Assembly (NCBI RefSeq): GCF_016808095.1
Contig: NC_068974.1
Span: 23,606,825 to 23,670,824 of the forward strand
DNA: 64,000 bases
Direction: 5' to 3'
Source: Vigna angularis
Taxonomy: Eukaryota; Streptophyta; Magnoliopsida; Fabales; Fabaceae
The translations under genes were made by a program, and so were the position numbers. This document shows positions 33,416-44,757 of the stretch, one piece after another (the first letter of the stretch is position 1; each line of letters opens with the position of its first letter). The notes under the pieces were generated by a model. The model saw only the letters and a program-made list of their open reading frames with translations. It was not told where the DNA came from and ran no database searches.

Positions 33416-35087
33416 TTAGTAGTAGGAGGTTGTTCCTTGGGAACCCATTTGTATTTTCCCTTTGGAAAACCAACATTTATAAAATAGCAGTTTCTAACAT
33501 TGTGACCAATTACGTTGGAGTAAAAGCATGCATTAGTAGTAGGTTTACTCAGATCAATAAATTTCTTTGAGTTTATCCTATTACTTTTAGCCTTATAACC
33601 AATACCTTGTCTGTAGATAGCTCTTCTAGATGACCTTAACACAGCATCAAGATTTTCTTTGCCTTGAGTAAATTTGGCTAGCATGCTGGTTAAGTAGTCA
33701 ATTTTCTCAATATGTACAGGACAGTTACCACATTCTTTCTCAATAACTTGTATTTCAGTCTTGACTATCTTTGTAGATTTCAAGGCTTCTTCAAGATCTT
33801 TTTTAAGCTTTTCATTATCTTGTACTAGATTATCAATTTTGTATTCATAGTCTCTTCTCTCAAAGGATAATCGATTCACCTTATACTGAAGTTGCATGGC
33901 TTCTGCATGTATCTCCTAAAATGCATCCAATAGCATGTGGTACTATTGGTTCATTCTCAAATTCACGATCATTGTCATCATCAGATTGTCCAGAGCCTGC
34001 CATGAAGCATAAATTTGACTCCTCTTCAACACTATAATCATCATCACTTGAAGAGTCTCCATCATTGTTTTCTCAGGCAATATAAGATTTCTTTTGCTTC
34101 CTGTTCTTGTCCTGAAGATACTTGGTGAATTCTTTGTGCTTGTTCTTTAAGTCTGGACAGTCAGGCTTGATATGACCATCCTTTCCACATTCATAGCATT
34201 GTACAGCGTTGCTTCTTGAGCTCTTCTTTACTCCTCTTGAAAAACATGCATTGTTAGTTGTAGAAATTTTATTCTTCATGAATCTGTTCAATTTTCTCAC
34301 CATCATATTCATCATTTCCTTTTCTGGTACATTTTCCTCTCATTTAGTTTCAGGTTCAAGATTCTTTGTAGCTTTCTTTCTTGTGTCCTTTAGAGAAATT
34401 AATTTCTTCTCTTCAATTTCTTCTTCCTCCTTTATCCTTCCAAGCTCCAATTCATGTTCTTTGAGTTTTCCAAATAACGTAGCCATGTTCATGCTGGTCA
34501 AGTCTCTTAATTCAGATATTGCAATGACTTTCGGCTGCCAGCTTCTATTGAGGCTTTTCAGGATTATGTTGATTTCTTCTTTATCAAACACTTTCCCAAG
34601 AGCCATGAGGTGATTGACTATGTGTGTGAATCTTTTTTGTACTTCATAGATAGTATATCCCGCTTTCATTCTGAATAGCTCATTCTCTTGTATGAGAAAA
34701 TTCTTTCTGGCCCTTTTCACTTCATTCGTTCCTTCGTGTGTGACATCAAGAACTTCCCACATTTCTTTAGCAGTTTTACATTGGGAAATCCTGAAAAATT
34801 CATCCATGGTTAGTGCAGAAGCAATAACTTTTCTAGCCTTAACATCATATTGAGCTCTTCGGTTCTCATCTTGAGTCCACTCTGAAAAAAAATTTCAAAA
34901 CAACTTTTCCATTTAAAGCATGAGTGGGCTCATATGGACCGTTTAGAGTTGCATTCCAAACTCCTTTATCCACCGATTCAAGAAAGATTTGCATCCTTAT
35001 TTTCCAAAAAACATAATCTTCTTCAGCAAATAGTGGTGGTCTATTTGTCGAAGCACCTTCACCAAAGGTTTGAGAATTGAAAGCCAT
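33382..35087 (-). pseudogene. Copia-B gag
   Basis: Minus-strand gag of SIRE type. ATG at 35085-35087 (MAFNSQTFGEGASTNRPPLF). A frameshift near 34885 is followed by EFFRIS-type sequence, KTAKEMWEVLDVTHEGTNEV, FTHIVNHLMALGKVFDKEEI, and LNRSWQPKVIAISELRDLTS. The first CCHC knuckle is intact (CYECGKDGHIKPDC, about 34150-34200). A coiled-coil stretch leads to a second knuckle, CFYSNVIGHNVRNC, in which the second Cys has become Ser. It ends GFPKGKYKWVPKEQPP and runs directly into the duplicated gag start. Stops lie near 34080 and 34330. It is inactive as it stands. Confidence 0.85.
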
Positions 35088-35144
35088 TTTACAAGATCAG
35101 TCGATTTAATGAAAATAGTAATCGACTAGCTTTTCAAATATTTT

Positions 35145-35162
35145 ATGAAAACCAACTCTAGT
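35145..35162 (-). promoter_or_regulatory. Copia-B primer-binding site remnant
   Basis: In element sense, TTGGCACTAGAGTTGG follows the 5' LTR end. The usual copia site is TTGGTATCAGAGC, so the position is right and several bases have changed. Confidence 0.55.
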
Positions 35163-35164
35163 GC

Positions 35165-35706
35165 CAATTATTAAAATAGAATGGCTCAATTTCTCACACC
35201 AAGAGGGGAGGTGAATTGGTGAAGTATAAAATTTAAAACTTTCAAAATCTTTTTCACCAAAAGAGATGCCTTTATACTTTTCTTGAAATGCAAGTTAAAA
35301 GATTTTCAATGCAACAGAAATTTAATCGAATGGGTGTAAAGTATAATCGATTGAATGTAACAGAGTAAGGATAAGAAAGATCAAACACTGAGTTCTTATA
35401 CTGGTTCAGCCAAGCCTACATCCAGCGTCCTTCCAACCACAGGTAGCCAATGCACTATAATGATCAAGGTTTTCACAACAAGGTTTTTATAGAGACCTCA
35501 CGTCAAAAATATAAAACACTTCTCTAACCCTCTAATCAAAATATAGGCAGTACACAAACAGACTAACAACAAGAATCCCCTCACCTATAGTCCAACCCAT
35601 TTGAGGCACCCTCAAAGTCAAGAACGCAGCACGTCCTTCTTCCTGTAATCACAACAGGGAACTCAAACAAATCTTTAGCAGATTGTAGAACCTGATCTTG
35701 CAGGAG
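35165..35706 (-). repeat. Copia-B 5' LTR, inner part
   Basis: It matches 26137-26700 and is interrupted at 35707 by the start of element 2. The rest of this LTR is found at 49791-50946. About 415 bp (the counterpart of 26695-27110) are missing between the two parts. Confidence 0.85.
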
Positions 35707-36973
35707 TGATAACAGTTGAAAAACTGTTATTTTTATGCTTAAAATTGATACTAAAAGCAACCTTTAACACTTAGAAACTAGCTTAGAATCATGCTTTTGT
35801 TCATATTTTTAGAAATAAGAGAGTTGGACAAGTTTATGCTTGATTTCAGTGTTTTATGCAGGTTTTAATGTGAATTTGATGAAAGAAGTGGAGAAGGATA
35901 GAGATGGAATCAGAAAAGAACTCAAAAAGTGCAAAAGAAGAGAAGCCGTAAGTACTGCTCAGTGCCAGTTTATCGCTGAGCGGCACTCAAGAACACACGT
36001 TGGCTCCGCTGAGGGGTGAAAGTGCAGCTGAGGGGAGATTTGACTTTGCGCTAGTACCGCTGAGCGGTGGTATTTTGGGCTTAGGCCCATTTTGGGTTTG
36101 TATCTTTGGCTAGAGACGAAGCAAACACACACCTTTCCACCCCTTGGAGGAAGATCTTGGATGCTAAGGCTACATTCTCATCTTTCTAGGGTTCTATCTT
36201 TCATTCTTTCATTATTGTTCATCTAGTTTCACCATAAATATGGTGAACTAAACTCTTCTTGTTGTTGGGGAATCAATGTAATCTTGTGAAACTCTCATAT
36301 ATGGAATTTGTGTTTAAACATCTTATTTGAGATACATGCTTTCTTTCATCATTAGTTGGGTTTTTCCTCTTTGCTCAAAGCATGCATTGTTTAACTCATT
36401 CGATGTCATGATTATTGATTTTAGTGATATGGACACATACGGTAAAATCTAGATCCGGGGAATTTCTCCCAAAATGTAATATCGCCTAGACATAGGGATA
36501 TGAGGGTTGGTTGCCTTTAAGCTTCTGTGCTTTAGAATTAATTATTAGGGATGCTAGGAATTGTATGAATTCGTAATTAAGGATAGGCTTTCTTCGCAAG
36601 GTGATTTAGAGAGTGGCATTAACATTGATGAAAAGAATGATGAATTCCTAAAATATATGAGAGTGGATAAGATGAAATTGATTTCCCCAACAACATACTC
36701 ATCCATATAATTCGTTCCGTGTTTGTGTTCCTCTTTTCCATTGATCAAACTCATGCATACATGTTTACTTATTATCTTTTGCATTTGAAACCACAAGAAT
36801 TTGTTCACAAGTCTTAAATAATCAACAAATCATATAACTAACTAGGCCGTGAGTCCTTTGGGATAACGATACTTGGTCTTACCGAGTTTATTACTTGATA
36901 CGATTCGGTCACACTTGTCGAGGGTTAACCAAGTTTTTGGCGCCGTTTTTCGGTGTTCATAAATTTGTCATCA
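35707..36973 (+). repeat. Element 2 5' LTR, promoter deleted
   Basis: TGATAACAGTTGAAAAACTG ... AATTTGTCATCA, 1267 bp. Compared with 44771-45236 it lacks about 48 bp near 36090. The missing piece carries the TATA box (AGTATATAAGC). Near the end is a decayed second primer-binding-site word (about 36932-36955). A cluster of CCGCTGAGCGG words lies at about 35950-36070. Confidence 0.9.
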
Positions 36974-36979
36974 AGTTTT

Positions 36980-36997
36980 TGGCGCCGTTGCCGGGGA
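36980..36997 (+). promoter_or_regulatory. Primer-binding site, tRNA-Asp type (element 2)
   Basis: TGGCGCCGTTGCCGGGGA, complementary to the 3' end of plant tRNA-Asp as I recall it. It lies 6 bp after the LTR end. Confidence 0.88.
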
Positions 36998-37079
36998 CTC
37001 GTGCTTTAACTAGTTCATTTGTGTGATTATTGATTATCTTTGACTTGAATTTTTAATTTTGAAATTTGAATTTCTATTT

Positions 37080-37215
37080 TTATTTTTTCTGTTTTTTATT
37101 TTTTTCGGTTATTATTTTATTTTATTTTATTTATTGTTTTTATTTTATTTTATTTTCTGTTTTTATTTTATTTTATTTTATTTTATTTTCTGTTTTTATT
37201 TTATTTTCTATTTTT
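37080..37215 (+). repeat. TTTTA-rich tract in element 2 leader
   Basis: Many TTTTA/TTTAT units lie between primer site and gag. It is the counterpart of the tract at 11540-11612. Open frames across it (for example 37059-37283) are low-complexity artefacts. Confidence 0.85.
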
Positions 37216-37314
37216 ATTTTTCTGTTTTCATGTTTTTATCTTCTTATCTCTTATATTATTTCTTCTATATCTTTTTGTGCTAACAAATTTTTCTAGGGAT
37301 TTGTTTTCTTGTGT

Positions 37315-38655
37315 ATGCAGGAGGCAATTCGAACTAGAAGCAAGAAAACTTCGAAACCTCTTCTTGAAGGCTTAGACGAGAGTAGACGGAGGAGAAGAAT
37401 CCGTACATCTAGAGAATTTTTCCCTCCTCCGGAAATCCTTTTACAACCTTCACCACAAGGTTCTTGCCATAGCACTGAGGAGATGGAGAATAATAATGTC
37501 AGAAGGACTCTTGCTGATTATACTAATGTGGTTGGACCTCAGCATTTCAATAGCATAGCAAGACCAAGGGTCAATGCAGCTAATATGGAGGTGAAACCAG
37601 CATTAATCCAACTGGTTAAGAGTAATCAATTTAATGAGTTGTCGCATGAAAGCCCATATGAGCACCTCACAACATTTAATGAAATTTGCAATACAGTGAA
37701 GATAAATGGGGTGCCTGACGAGGCAATCAAACTTAGCCTGTTTCCATTCTCATTGGGAGGCAACGCTAAGCTTTGGTTGAATTCTTTTCTAGAAGGGAGC
37801 TTTACAGAGTGGGAAGATGTAGTCACAAAGTTCTTAAACAAATACTTTCCACAGTCCAAGGTAAATAAAGGAAAGCAAGAGATATCATCTTTTAAGCAAG
37901 GCATGGAGGAATTACTAGGTCATGCATGGGATAGATACAAAAGCCTACTAAGAAAGACTCCCACGCATGGATTTGACGAAGTGGAAGTAGTCCTATTCTT
38001 CCTTGGAGGACTTGGTTCACAAACCAAGTTAATGCTAGACGCCTCAGCTGGAGGCAATATCAAATGGAAGACTCTAGAGGAAGCTACGGAAATAATTGAA
38101 AACATGGCTACCAATGATAATGAGCTGAATGGTGAAAGAAGAGCTCCTATTCAACAAAAAGGAGTTCTACAGTTGCAATCCAATGACGCCTTGCTAGCTC
38201 AGAACAAGATAATAACTCAACAATTGGAGAATCTCACAAAGGCACTTGCACAATTGCCAAAAGAGTTAAAGACCGTTGCACAGATTCAACCACATATGTG
38301 TGAATTATGTGGTGGTGACCATATCAATGGTCAATGCGCCTTTCCAGTAGAAGCTTTAGAGGATGCTAACTTTATGGCCAATCAATTTCCATACCGTCAG
38401 GGGAATTTCAATCAAGGGTGGAAACCACACCCAAGTATTGGTCAAGGACAATGTGGGAAAGCTAGACAATCAGAGCAATTCAATAAGCAACAGCAACAAC
38501 CAACCTTATGGCAACAAATTGCTACACTTAATGAAAGATCAATAAGGATGGAAGAAACTCTTCAGCAATTCATACAGACAACTGAATCCACTCAAAAGAG
38601 CACTGATGCTGCTATTAAGAACTTGGAGAAATGGGCCAAATTACTAAGCAGTTGA
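37315..38655 (+). CDS. Athila-like gag of element 2
   Basis: ATG at 37315 (MQEAIRTRSKK); the ORF has 446 residues. It closely parallels the gag of element 1: LADYTNVVGPQHFNSIARPR, VKPALIQLVKSNQFNELSHE, NEICNTVKINGVPDEAIKLS, LFPFSLGGNAKLWLNSFLEG, FLNKYFPQSKVNKGKQEISS, knuckle CELCGGDHINGQC. At the codon where element 1 has TAG, this copy has CAG, so it reads on for 26 residues. It then ends early because a 4-bp deletion relative to element 1 shifts the frame near 38628. The sequence upstream (TTGTTTTCTTGTGTATGCAG) resembles a splice acceptor overlapping the start codon, but no donor was identified. Confidence 0.9.
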   Translation: MQEAIRTRSKKTSKPLLEGLDESRRRRRIRTSREFFPPPEILLQPSPQGSCHSTEEMENNNVRRTLADYTNVVGPQHFNSIARPRVNAANMEVKPALIQLVKSNQFNELSHESPYEHLTTFNEICNTVKINGVPDEAIKLSLFPFSLGGNAKLWLNSFLEGSFTEWEDVVTKFLNKYFPQSKVNKGKQEISSFKQGMEELLGHAWDRYKSLLRKTPTHGFDEVEVVLFFLGGLGSQTKLMLDASAGGNIKWKTLEEATEIIENMATNDNELNGERRAPIQQKGVLQLQSNDALLAQNKIITQQLENLTKALAQLPKELKTVAQIQPHMCELCGGDHINGQCAFPVEALEDANFMANQFPYRQGNFNQGWKPHPSIGQGQCGKARQSEQFNKQQQQPTLWQQIATLNERSIRMEETLQQFIQTTESTQKSTDAAIKNLEKWAKLLSS

Positions 38656-39783
38656 AGAAAGGCCTGGAAAAAATTTTGGGGTTAATACTGAGGTTAACCC
38701 CAGGGAAGAATGTAAGGTGTTAGTGAGTGCAAATGTTGAAACAGTTGAGTTAGAAAGAGAGGAAGAAAAAGAAGAGAGAAAAAAGAGAGAAAACGAAAAA
38801 GAAGAGATAAGAGAGATAAAGAGTGAAGACATTCTTCCTTTTCCAACAAATCATAAGAAACAATTTGATTTTACAAAAATTTTTAAGATGTTGGATGATG
38901 ATGTACCTTTTAAGGAGGTATTACAGCACATTGCAGTTTATACAAAGCCTGAGGAAGAAGTCTCTACAAAGAAAAGACGTAGAGATGATGAGACAAAGAA
39001 GTATAAAGCTGTTAAAAAAAGTCATTCCCTCCAAAAGCAAAGGATCCAGGAGGTTTCTCCATTCCATGCGTTATAGGGAAGAAAAGGATAAAGAAGGCTT
39101 TACTTGATTTAGGATCAAGTGTTAATTTGATGCCTTATTCCTTACTTGAGCAGATTGGTGATCTTGATGTGAAGCCTATAAAGATGAATTTATTGATGGC
39201 AGATGGATCCTGACAGAATCCCTATGGTATAGCAGAGGATGTTATAGTTTGTGTAGGCAAACTACAGTTCTTGATGGACTTTGTGGTGATGGAAATGGAG
39301 GATGAAAGGATACCCCTTATTCTCTAAAGATCGTTCATGAAAACGGCCAAAGTCATCATTGATGTGGATGAAGGCATAGTGGTATTCCAAGACCTAGAAG
39401 AAAAAGTTGTTGTAGATGTCTTCAAAGAAGAGGAGCAGATGCAGGAGGAAGAAGCTAGTCATAAAGCTACATATCAAGATGTACTCATGACTAGCCAAAA
39501 TGATGAAAAGCCAAAGGTAAAAGGTAAACATTATTTTTTGTTTCAGGTACAGGAAGAAGAAAAGATTGAGAAAGGAAGAAAGGTCCATGATGACTTGATG
39601 CAAGAACGACTCCAACTTGGTAAACCTCTGAAATACAAAAACAAGTTGTGGGTTGTGAAAGACTACAAAGAAAATGAGATGATAGAGATAGAGTCTCCAC
39701 ATTCCAGAAGAGTCAGAAAAGTGGACCGAAAGCAGTTGATGAGTTGGTGTGATATGAACATCAACCATGAGGAAAGAACATGA
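38656..39783 (+). pseudogene. Athila-like protease of element 2, frameshifted
   Basis: The sequence parallels 8929-10170 of element 1. The acidic/basic spacer and YTKPEEEVSTKKRRRDDETK are open from 38717. A frameshift near 39015 (in an A-run) moves the retropepsin core to another frame, where the ALLDLGSSVNLMPYSLLEQI core is readable between about 39060 and 39170. In that frame stops replace a codon near 39212 (TGA) and the Gly of the LGRPFM word (TAA-AG near 39325). The end, from MKTAKVIIDVDEGI to the TGA at 39783, is open. It is inactive. Confidence 0.88.
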
Positions 39784-39796
39784 GCTTTATTGGGTC

Positions 39797-40060
39797 AAGC
39801 TAGTGATGTTAAAAGAGCGCTTGCTGGAAGGCATTCTAGTGATTTAAGGACAATTTTTCTTTTATTTTTATTTTGGTTTTGTAAATTTTTATAAATTTGG
39901 ACATTACTTCTGTAAATTTTTGGGTATAGCATCTACTGAAGGATGCTAGATGGAAGTATCTACTGAAAGATACTAGGTTTGACACCTACTGATGGGTGTT
40001 GGTGGATGTTTGGGTCAGGCTCGTGACGTTAAACAAGCGCTACCTAGGAGGCAACCCAGT
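39797..40060 (+). other. Element 2 hairpin array (non-coding)
   Basis: This is the counterpart of 8617-8930. Three hairpins share the loop TACTGAAG, TACTGAAA or TACTGATG. They are 39927-39948 (stem TAGCATC/GATGCTA, 7 bp), 39955-39974 (AGTATC/GATACT, 6 bp) and 39982-39999 (ACACC/GGTGT, 5 bp). They are bracketed by two copies of the GACGTTAAA..GCGCT..GGAGGCAACCCAG word (about 39797-39845 and 40012-40064). The first copy of that word is decayed here. Confidence 0.8.
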
Positions 40061-40197
40061 TGATTGATTATATTTTTTGTTTGTTCTGCTTCAGTTGCAT
40101 GATAGGGCTTTGGATGCATGAGTGATATGAGAGTTTTATTGTTGGGAAGTTATGAAAAGTGAGGGGCATGAGTAGGAGGCACCTAGGTTAAGCTAGG

Positions 40198-41503
40198 TGA
40201 TAACAGTTGAAAAACTGTTATTTTTATGCTTGAAATTGATACTAAAAGCAACCTTTATACTTATAAACTAGCTTGAAATCATGCTTTTATTCATATTTTC
40301 AGAAATAAGAGAGATGGACAGGTTTATGCTTGATTTCAGTGTTTTTGTGCAGGTTTTAAGGTGAATTTGGTGAAAGAAGTGAAGAAGGAGAGAAAGGGAA
40401 TCAGAAAAGACATCAAAAAGTGCAAAAGGAGCAGCCGCAACTGCCGCTCAGCGGCAATTTACCGCTGAGCGGCACTCAGGAGTTCACGGGAGGTCCGCTG
40501 AGGGGCAAAATGGCCGCTGAGGGGTAGAACCGAGCTCGCGCACTTACCGCTGAGCGGTACTTTACCGCTGAGCGGCACTTTTATGGGCTTGGGCCTAATT
40601 TTTCTGTAATTTACGAATAATATATAAGCTTTAGGGTTTCCTAGGGTTTGTATCTTTGGCAGAAACGAAGCAAATACTCTCTCTTCCACCCCTTTGAAGG
40701 AGGATCTGGGATGCTCAGGCTACCTCTTCACCTTTCTAGGGTTTTATCTTTCCTTATTTCATTATTGTTCATCTAGTTTCACCATGAATATGGTGAACTA
40801 AACCTTGTATTGTTGTTGGGGGAATCAATGTAGTCTTATGAAACTCTCATATATGGAATTTGTTTTTACATCTTACATTTAAGACCTATGCTTTCTTTCA
40901 TCATTAGTTAGGGTTTTCCTTCTTTGCTCAATGCTTGCTTTGTTTAACTCATTCACTGCATGATTATTGATTTTGTCGATACGGAAACGTACAGGGAAGT
41001 CTAGATCTGGGGAATTTCTCCCAATAGTATATTGGTTGCCTTAAGCTCCTGCGCTGAATAAACTAATTATTAGGGATGCTAGGAATCGTATGAACTCGTA
41101 ATTAGGGAGAAGCCTTCTTGAAAGCTAATTTAGAGAGTGGCATTAACAATGATGAATTGAATGTTGAATTCCTAAAATATATGAGAGTGGATAAGATGAA
41201 ATTGATGAACCCCAACAACATACTCATCCATATATTCCATTGAAAGTATTTGTATTTTGTTTTAGCCATTGATCATTCTCATGCATACATGTTTATTTTC
41301 GTCTTTTGCATATTAAAATCCAATTATTTCGTTCTTAAGACTTAGCTAATCAACAAATCACATAACTAAACTAGGCCGTGAGTCCTTTGGGAGAACGATA
41401 CTTGGTCTTACCAAGTTTATTACTTGAAACGATTCGGTCATACTTGCCGATTGTAAAACAAGTTTGTGACATCACATTTTGGTGTTCATAAATTTGTCCA
41501 TCA
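40198..41503 (+). repeat. Athila-like solo LTR, long form, with target duplication CTAGG
   Basis: TGATAACAG ... AATTTGTCCATCA, 1306 bp, nested inside element 2. CTAGG occurs at 40193-40197 and 41504-41508. The flanks joined without the LTR read like the uninterrupted homologous place in element 1 (about 8480-8500, minus sense), so this is a verified insertion. TATA box TATATAAGC at 40621. ACCGCTGAGCGG palindromes lie at 40442-40575. It carries the 3' extension with a decayed primer-site copy. Confidence 0.93.
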
Positions 41504-41508
41504 CTAGG

Positions 41509-42250
41509 AAGAAGAAGAGCACTTCACGAAAGTGCCGCTGAGCGGTAGCATCGCAGATGGCCTTAGGTTGCCCCTTAGCGGAACTCGAGCCCATTAGGGT
41601 ATTTTTATACCCTCAGTCGCACCTTGGCCTCTATTGTCATATTCTTCTTTGCACACACACTCCTTCATACTTTTCCAAAGGTTCTCTATAATTTTCCCTT
41701 CTATCCTCTTAAAAAATTCTTCTTTCCACTCATTTTCTCACTAGTTTTCCATCTAAGTTTGGGGTTGGAAGAGAGCATCAATATTTCTTCACAAGTTGAA
41801 AGCATTCTCTACTCATTTAGCATCTCCACCCAAGTAAGTCAAGCATTTTTCATTCTAGGGTTCTTGAGCATGAATTTGATTGTTGAAGCATGAATTTTTA
41901 GGGGTTTTGATTCCTATGCATGATTTGATGAATAAATTGATGTTTGAACCGATTGAACTGTTTGATTTTAAGCTGGAAACATGAAAATTGTATTTGGGTG
42001 GAGTTAGGATAAGTCAAAAGAGGTTTTTTAAAAATCTGCAGAATTACTGCTCAAGGGTAAATTGCCGCTGAGAGGCACTCTGACAGACTTGAAATCTTTG
42101 TTGCATTGTGTAATGGATTCATGCACTGGTGGCGCTGAGGGGTGATTTTGACCCTCAGCGGTGGTTTAGCTTGGAAATAGGGTGTTGTATATGGTTTACT
42201 AATGATTAACAACATGTCTTGTGGTTTTGTAATATGTGTTTGATGTAGGA
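41509..42250 (+). other. Leader of ORF3 in element 2
   Basis: Non-coding, with palindromic CCGCTGAGCGG words at 41531-41545, 41577 and 42060-42165. A polypurine-like word AAGTTTGGGGTTG lies at 41755-41767. It parallels 8202-8490 of element 1. The ORF at 41624-41893 has no domain. Confidence 0.6.
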
Positions 42251-43492
42251 ATGGCATCCTCTTCAGGCAAAAGAGTGAAGACCCTGGCATCCAAAAGGAA
42301 AGAAAAGGAACCAGAACAACCCCACTCTAGTAGGTTCATATCTCGTAAACATGAGAAACATTTTAAGGTGGTACAAGATAAGAGGCTTCTTATGGAGAGG
42401 AAAGTTGGAATGATACCTAACTTTGCTCCTCAATTTGGAGAGCAACTGTTGGGAAGGAATTGGGGAAAGCTAGCCACATAACCAGCACCAGCCAATATAG
42501 CTGTGGTGAAAGAATTTTACACCAATGCAAGGAAGATTGGTGATTATCCAACTGAGGATTACCTAGGCTATGTCAGAGGCCAAGCTATTAGGTATGATCC
42601 TGACTCTATCAACAGCTTCTTGGGTACGGTATGGACTGGTGAGCAGTGCCAGTTTGCTCTATGTATGGAAGAGGGTAGTGATTTTGATGATGTGGAGAGT
42701 GTTCTATGCATACCTGGAGGACATTTTCAGAGAAACAGAACTGGTTTTGTGGTAAACATTAGGAGGACTGACTTGAATCCTCTTGCAAAGTATTGGATGG
42801 CATTTTCTCATGCCAACATTTAGCCATGTTCTCATGTTTCAGACATCACTCTTAACAGAGCACCCCTCCTTTACTGTGCGATCAGGAATTTGAATGTCAA
42901 TATTGGGCAGGTAATAGCTAATGAGATAAGTATGTGTGCTAACACAACAAACAACAAAGCACCATTAGGACGTCCTTCTTTGATCACGCACTTATGCAAA
43001 ATAGTTGGGGTGGATACTTCTGCTCCACCATTTGAGAGGCCAAGGAAAGCAATTGATGAGGCCTATTACAGACAATATTGTGGAGGTGAGGAAGCAGCTC
43101 AGCCAGTTCCACCACGCCGTACTCAAAGAGAAAGAGGACAAGCACAGAGTCAGGCATCTACAGAGGCACATGAAGTAGAGCCTTTCCAAATGAGGGACAT
43201 GTATATGTCTCTTATAGGTGCACAGTTGCAGTCTATCCACAGAGGGCAGGTGGCCACTGCTGAGATGATTATTGGAATGTATGATACACCTCCACCACAC
43301 AGGTGGACTATGGAGGAGTTCCATAATGTAGTAGCTTGGCCAGAGGAGCAGGCCTAAGGCGGCAGAGCTGGAGCAGCTGAAGCTTCAGCTATGGAGATGG
43401 ATGAAGATGATGTTGATGATGATGAGGATGACGCATTTGAGGATGTTGAAGATGAGGAAGAAGAGAAGGATACAGATGACAGCTCAGACTGA
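42251..43492 (+). pseudogene. Athila-like third ORF (putative plant transposon protein family), three nonsense codons
   Basis: ATG at 42251, reading MASSSGKRVKTLASKRKEKE. The single frame runs 413 codons to a TGA at 43490-43492 with no frameshift. It is interrupted only by TAA (42479-42481), TAG (42821-42823) and TAA (43355-43357). Landmarks match the family I know as putative plant transposon protein (PF20167): VVKEFYTNARKIGDYPTEDY, YVRGQAIRYDPDSINSFLGT, VLCIPGGHFQRNR, LNPLAKYWMAF, IGQVIANEISMCANTTNNKA and FERPRKAIDEAYYRQYCGG. It ends in a strongly acidic Asp/Glu tail. In Athila elements this position, after pol, holds the so-called env-like ORF. No signal peptide or membrane helix is seen. 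The function is unknown. Confidence 0.8.
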
Positions 43493-44757
43493 TGAGGAGC
43501 TGAGATAGCATTTACTGATGAATACTATTAGCACTAGAGCAGGATTTATGCGTTTGTTGGTTTTATGTTCTGAACTTATTTGTTTTTGTTTTTAGAATAG
43601 GGTTTGATGTACTCAATTTGAACTTGGTATGTTATGATGGTTTACGTATGATTGTTGTTTGATAAGTAATGCTTGATGATACTTTGATATTGATTGATGT
43701 TGAGATGTGCACATTATATGCTTATACAGGTGATTCACAAGCTTTGTGAACAAATGCATGATGTTGTGATTGTGATTATGATGCTAAGCAGGATGTTTAC
43801 ATGTGGAATGTGAATGAGCTTATATGTGAGGTTTTGATTTCCAAAATTTTTGTGATTGAATGTTATTACTTTGAAAGAATGAATGATTTTGCCCAGATTT
43901 TCTATGATTGAATCAATTGCTTGTTTGCATCATATGATCAAGGCCATTTGTTGGTAACCCTTTTGTTAGCCAAATGCATGAATTTAGCCCACTAAAAGAG
44001 AGCACTATGTGTTCTATCCTTTGAACCCTTAGCCTTGAACATAATTTGAAAACCCTTCGTGAAAAGCTTTACCTTGAGTTAAGTAGAAAATATTTTGTGG
44101 TATTGACAAATGTTCAAGTTTGGGATTGTTAGGAAGTTATGAAAAGGAAATTGAAAGCATTGAGCTAAGAGCTAAAAACTAAGTATGTGAAAAGAAAAAG
44201 AAAAAGAGAAAGAAAAGAGAACAAAAAGCAAAGCTCAATGCAAAGGAAAGTTGGGAATAAGTAAGAATGATTGTATTCATATGATTCTCTTAACTCAAGG
44301 GTTTTTGATCTAGAAAAACCAATTTTCTTGTTAGCCCAGTCACATTATACGCCATTGAAAAGTCCTTGTGATAATGCATGCTTGTGAATGTATTTGATTA
44401 TGGTTAAATGAAAGGCAAAGTATATTCTTGTGACATTGTGATAGTAGAGTGAATGAGTGATTACCTCTTATACACTTGTGTGTTTGAGTGAAACACTTTA
44501 TCTAGTGAGGAAAGATTCCATAAGCACATGAACATCCATGCTTAGTTGATTGATCATTCATGAAAAGTAGCATTTGTGGGATATTGGGTGATTGTGTGAA
44601 CACTAAAGCATGTGCATGTCTTGATTGAAGTTTTTGTCATGAGCATAATTGAGTACTTACTTATCTTGAAAAGAGGATTTTTAAATGGAGTGAACCATTG
44701 TATTGATTGGTAGAAGATTGAGTTACATCTTGTTTGCTTGAGGACAAGCAAAGTTCT
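43493..44757 (+). other. Conserved 3' non-coding region of element 2
   Basis: Parallels 6977-8110 of element 1 in reverse orientation. A second polypurine-like word AAGTTTGGGATTG lies at 44116-44128, and AG-rich runs occur at 44190-44235. No ORF with a domain was found. Confidence 0.7.

Noticed and set aside
37059..37296. Phe/Tyr/Leu-rich membrane-like ORFs
   Set aside because: Translation of the TTTTA tract in all frames.
37301..37320. Splice acceptor at TGTGTATGCAG before gag
   Set aside because: It resembles an acceptor, but it overlaps the ATG and no donor or second exon could be supported.
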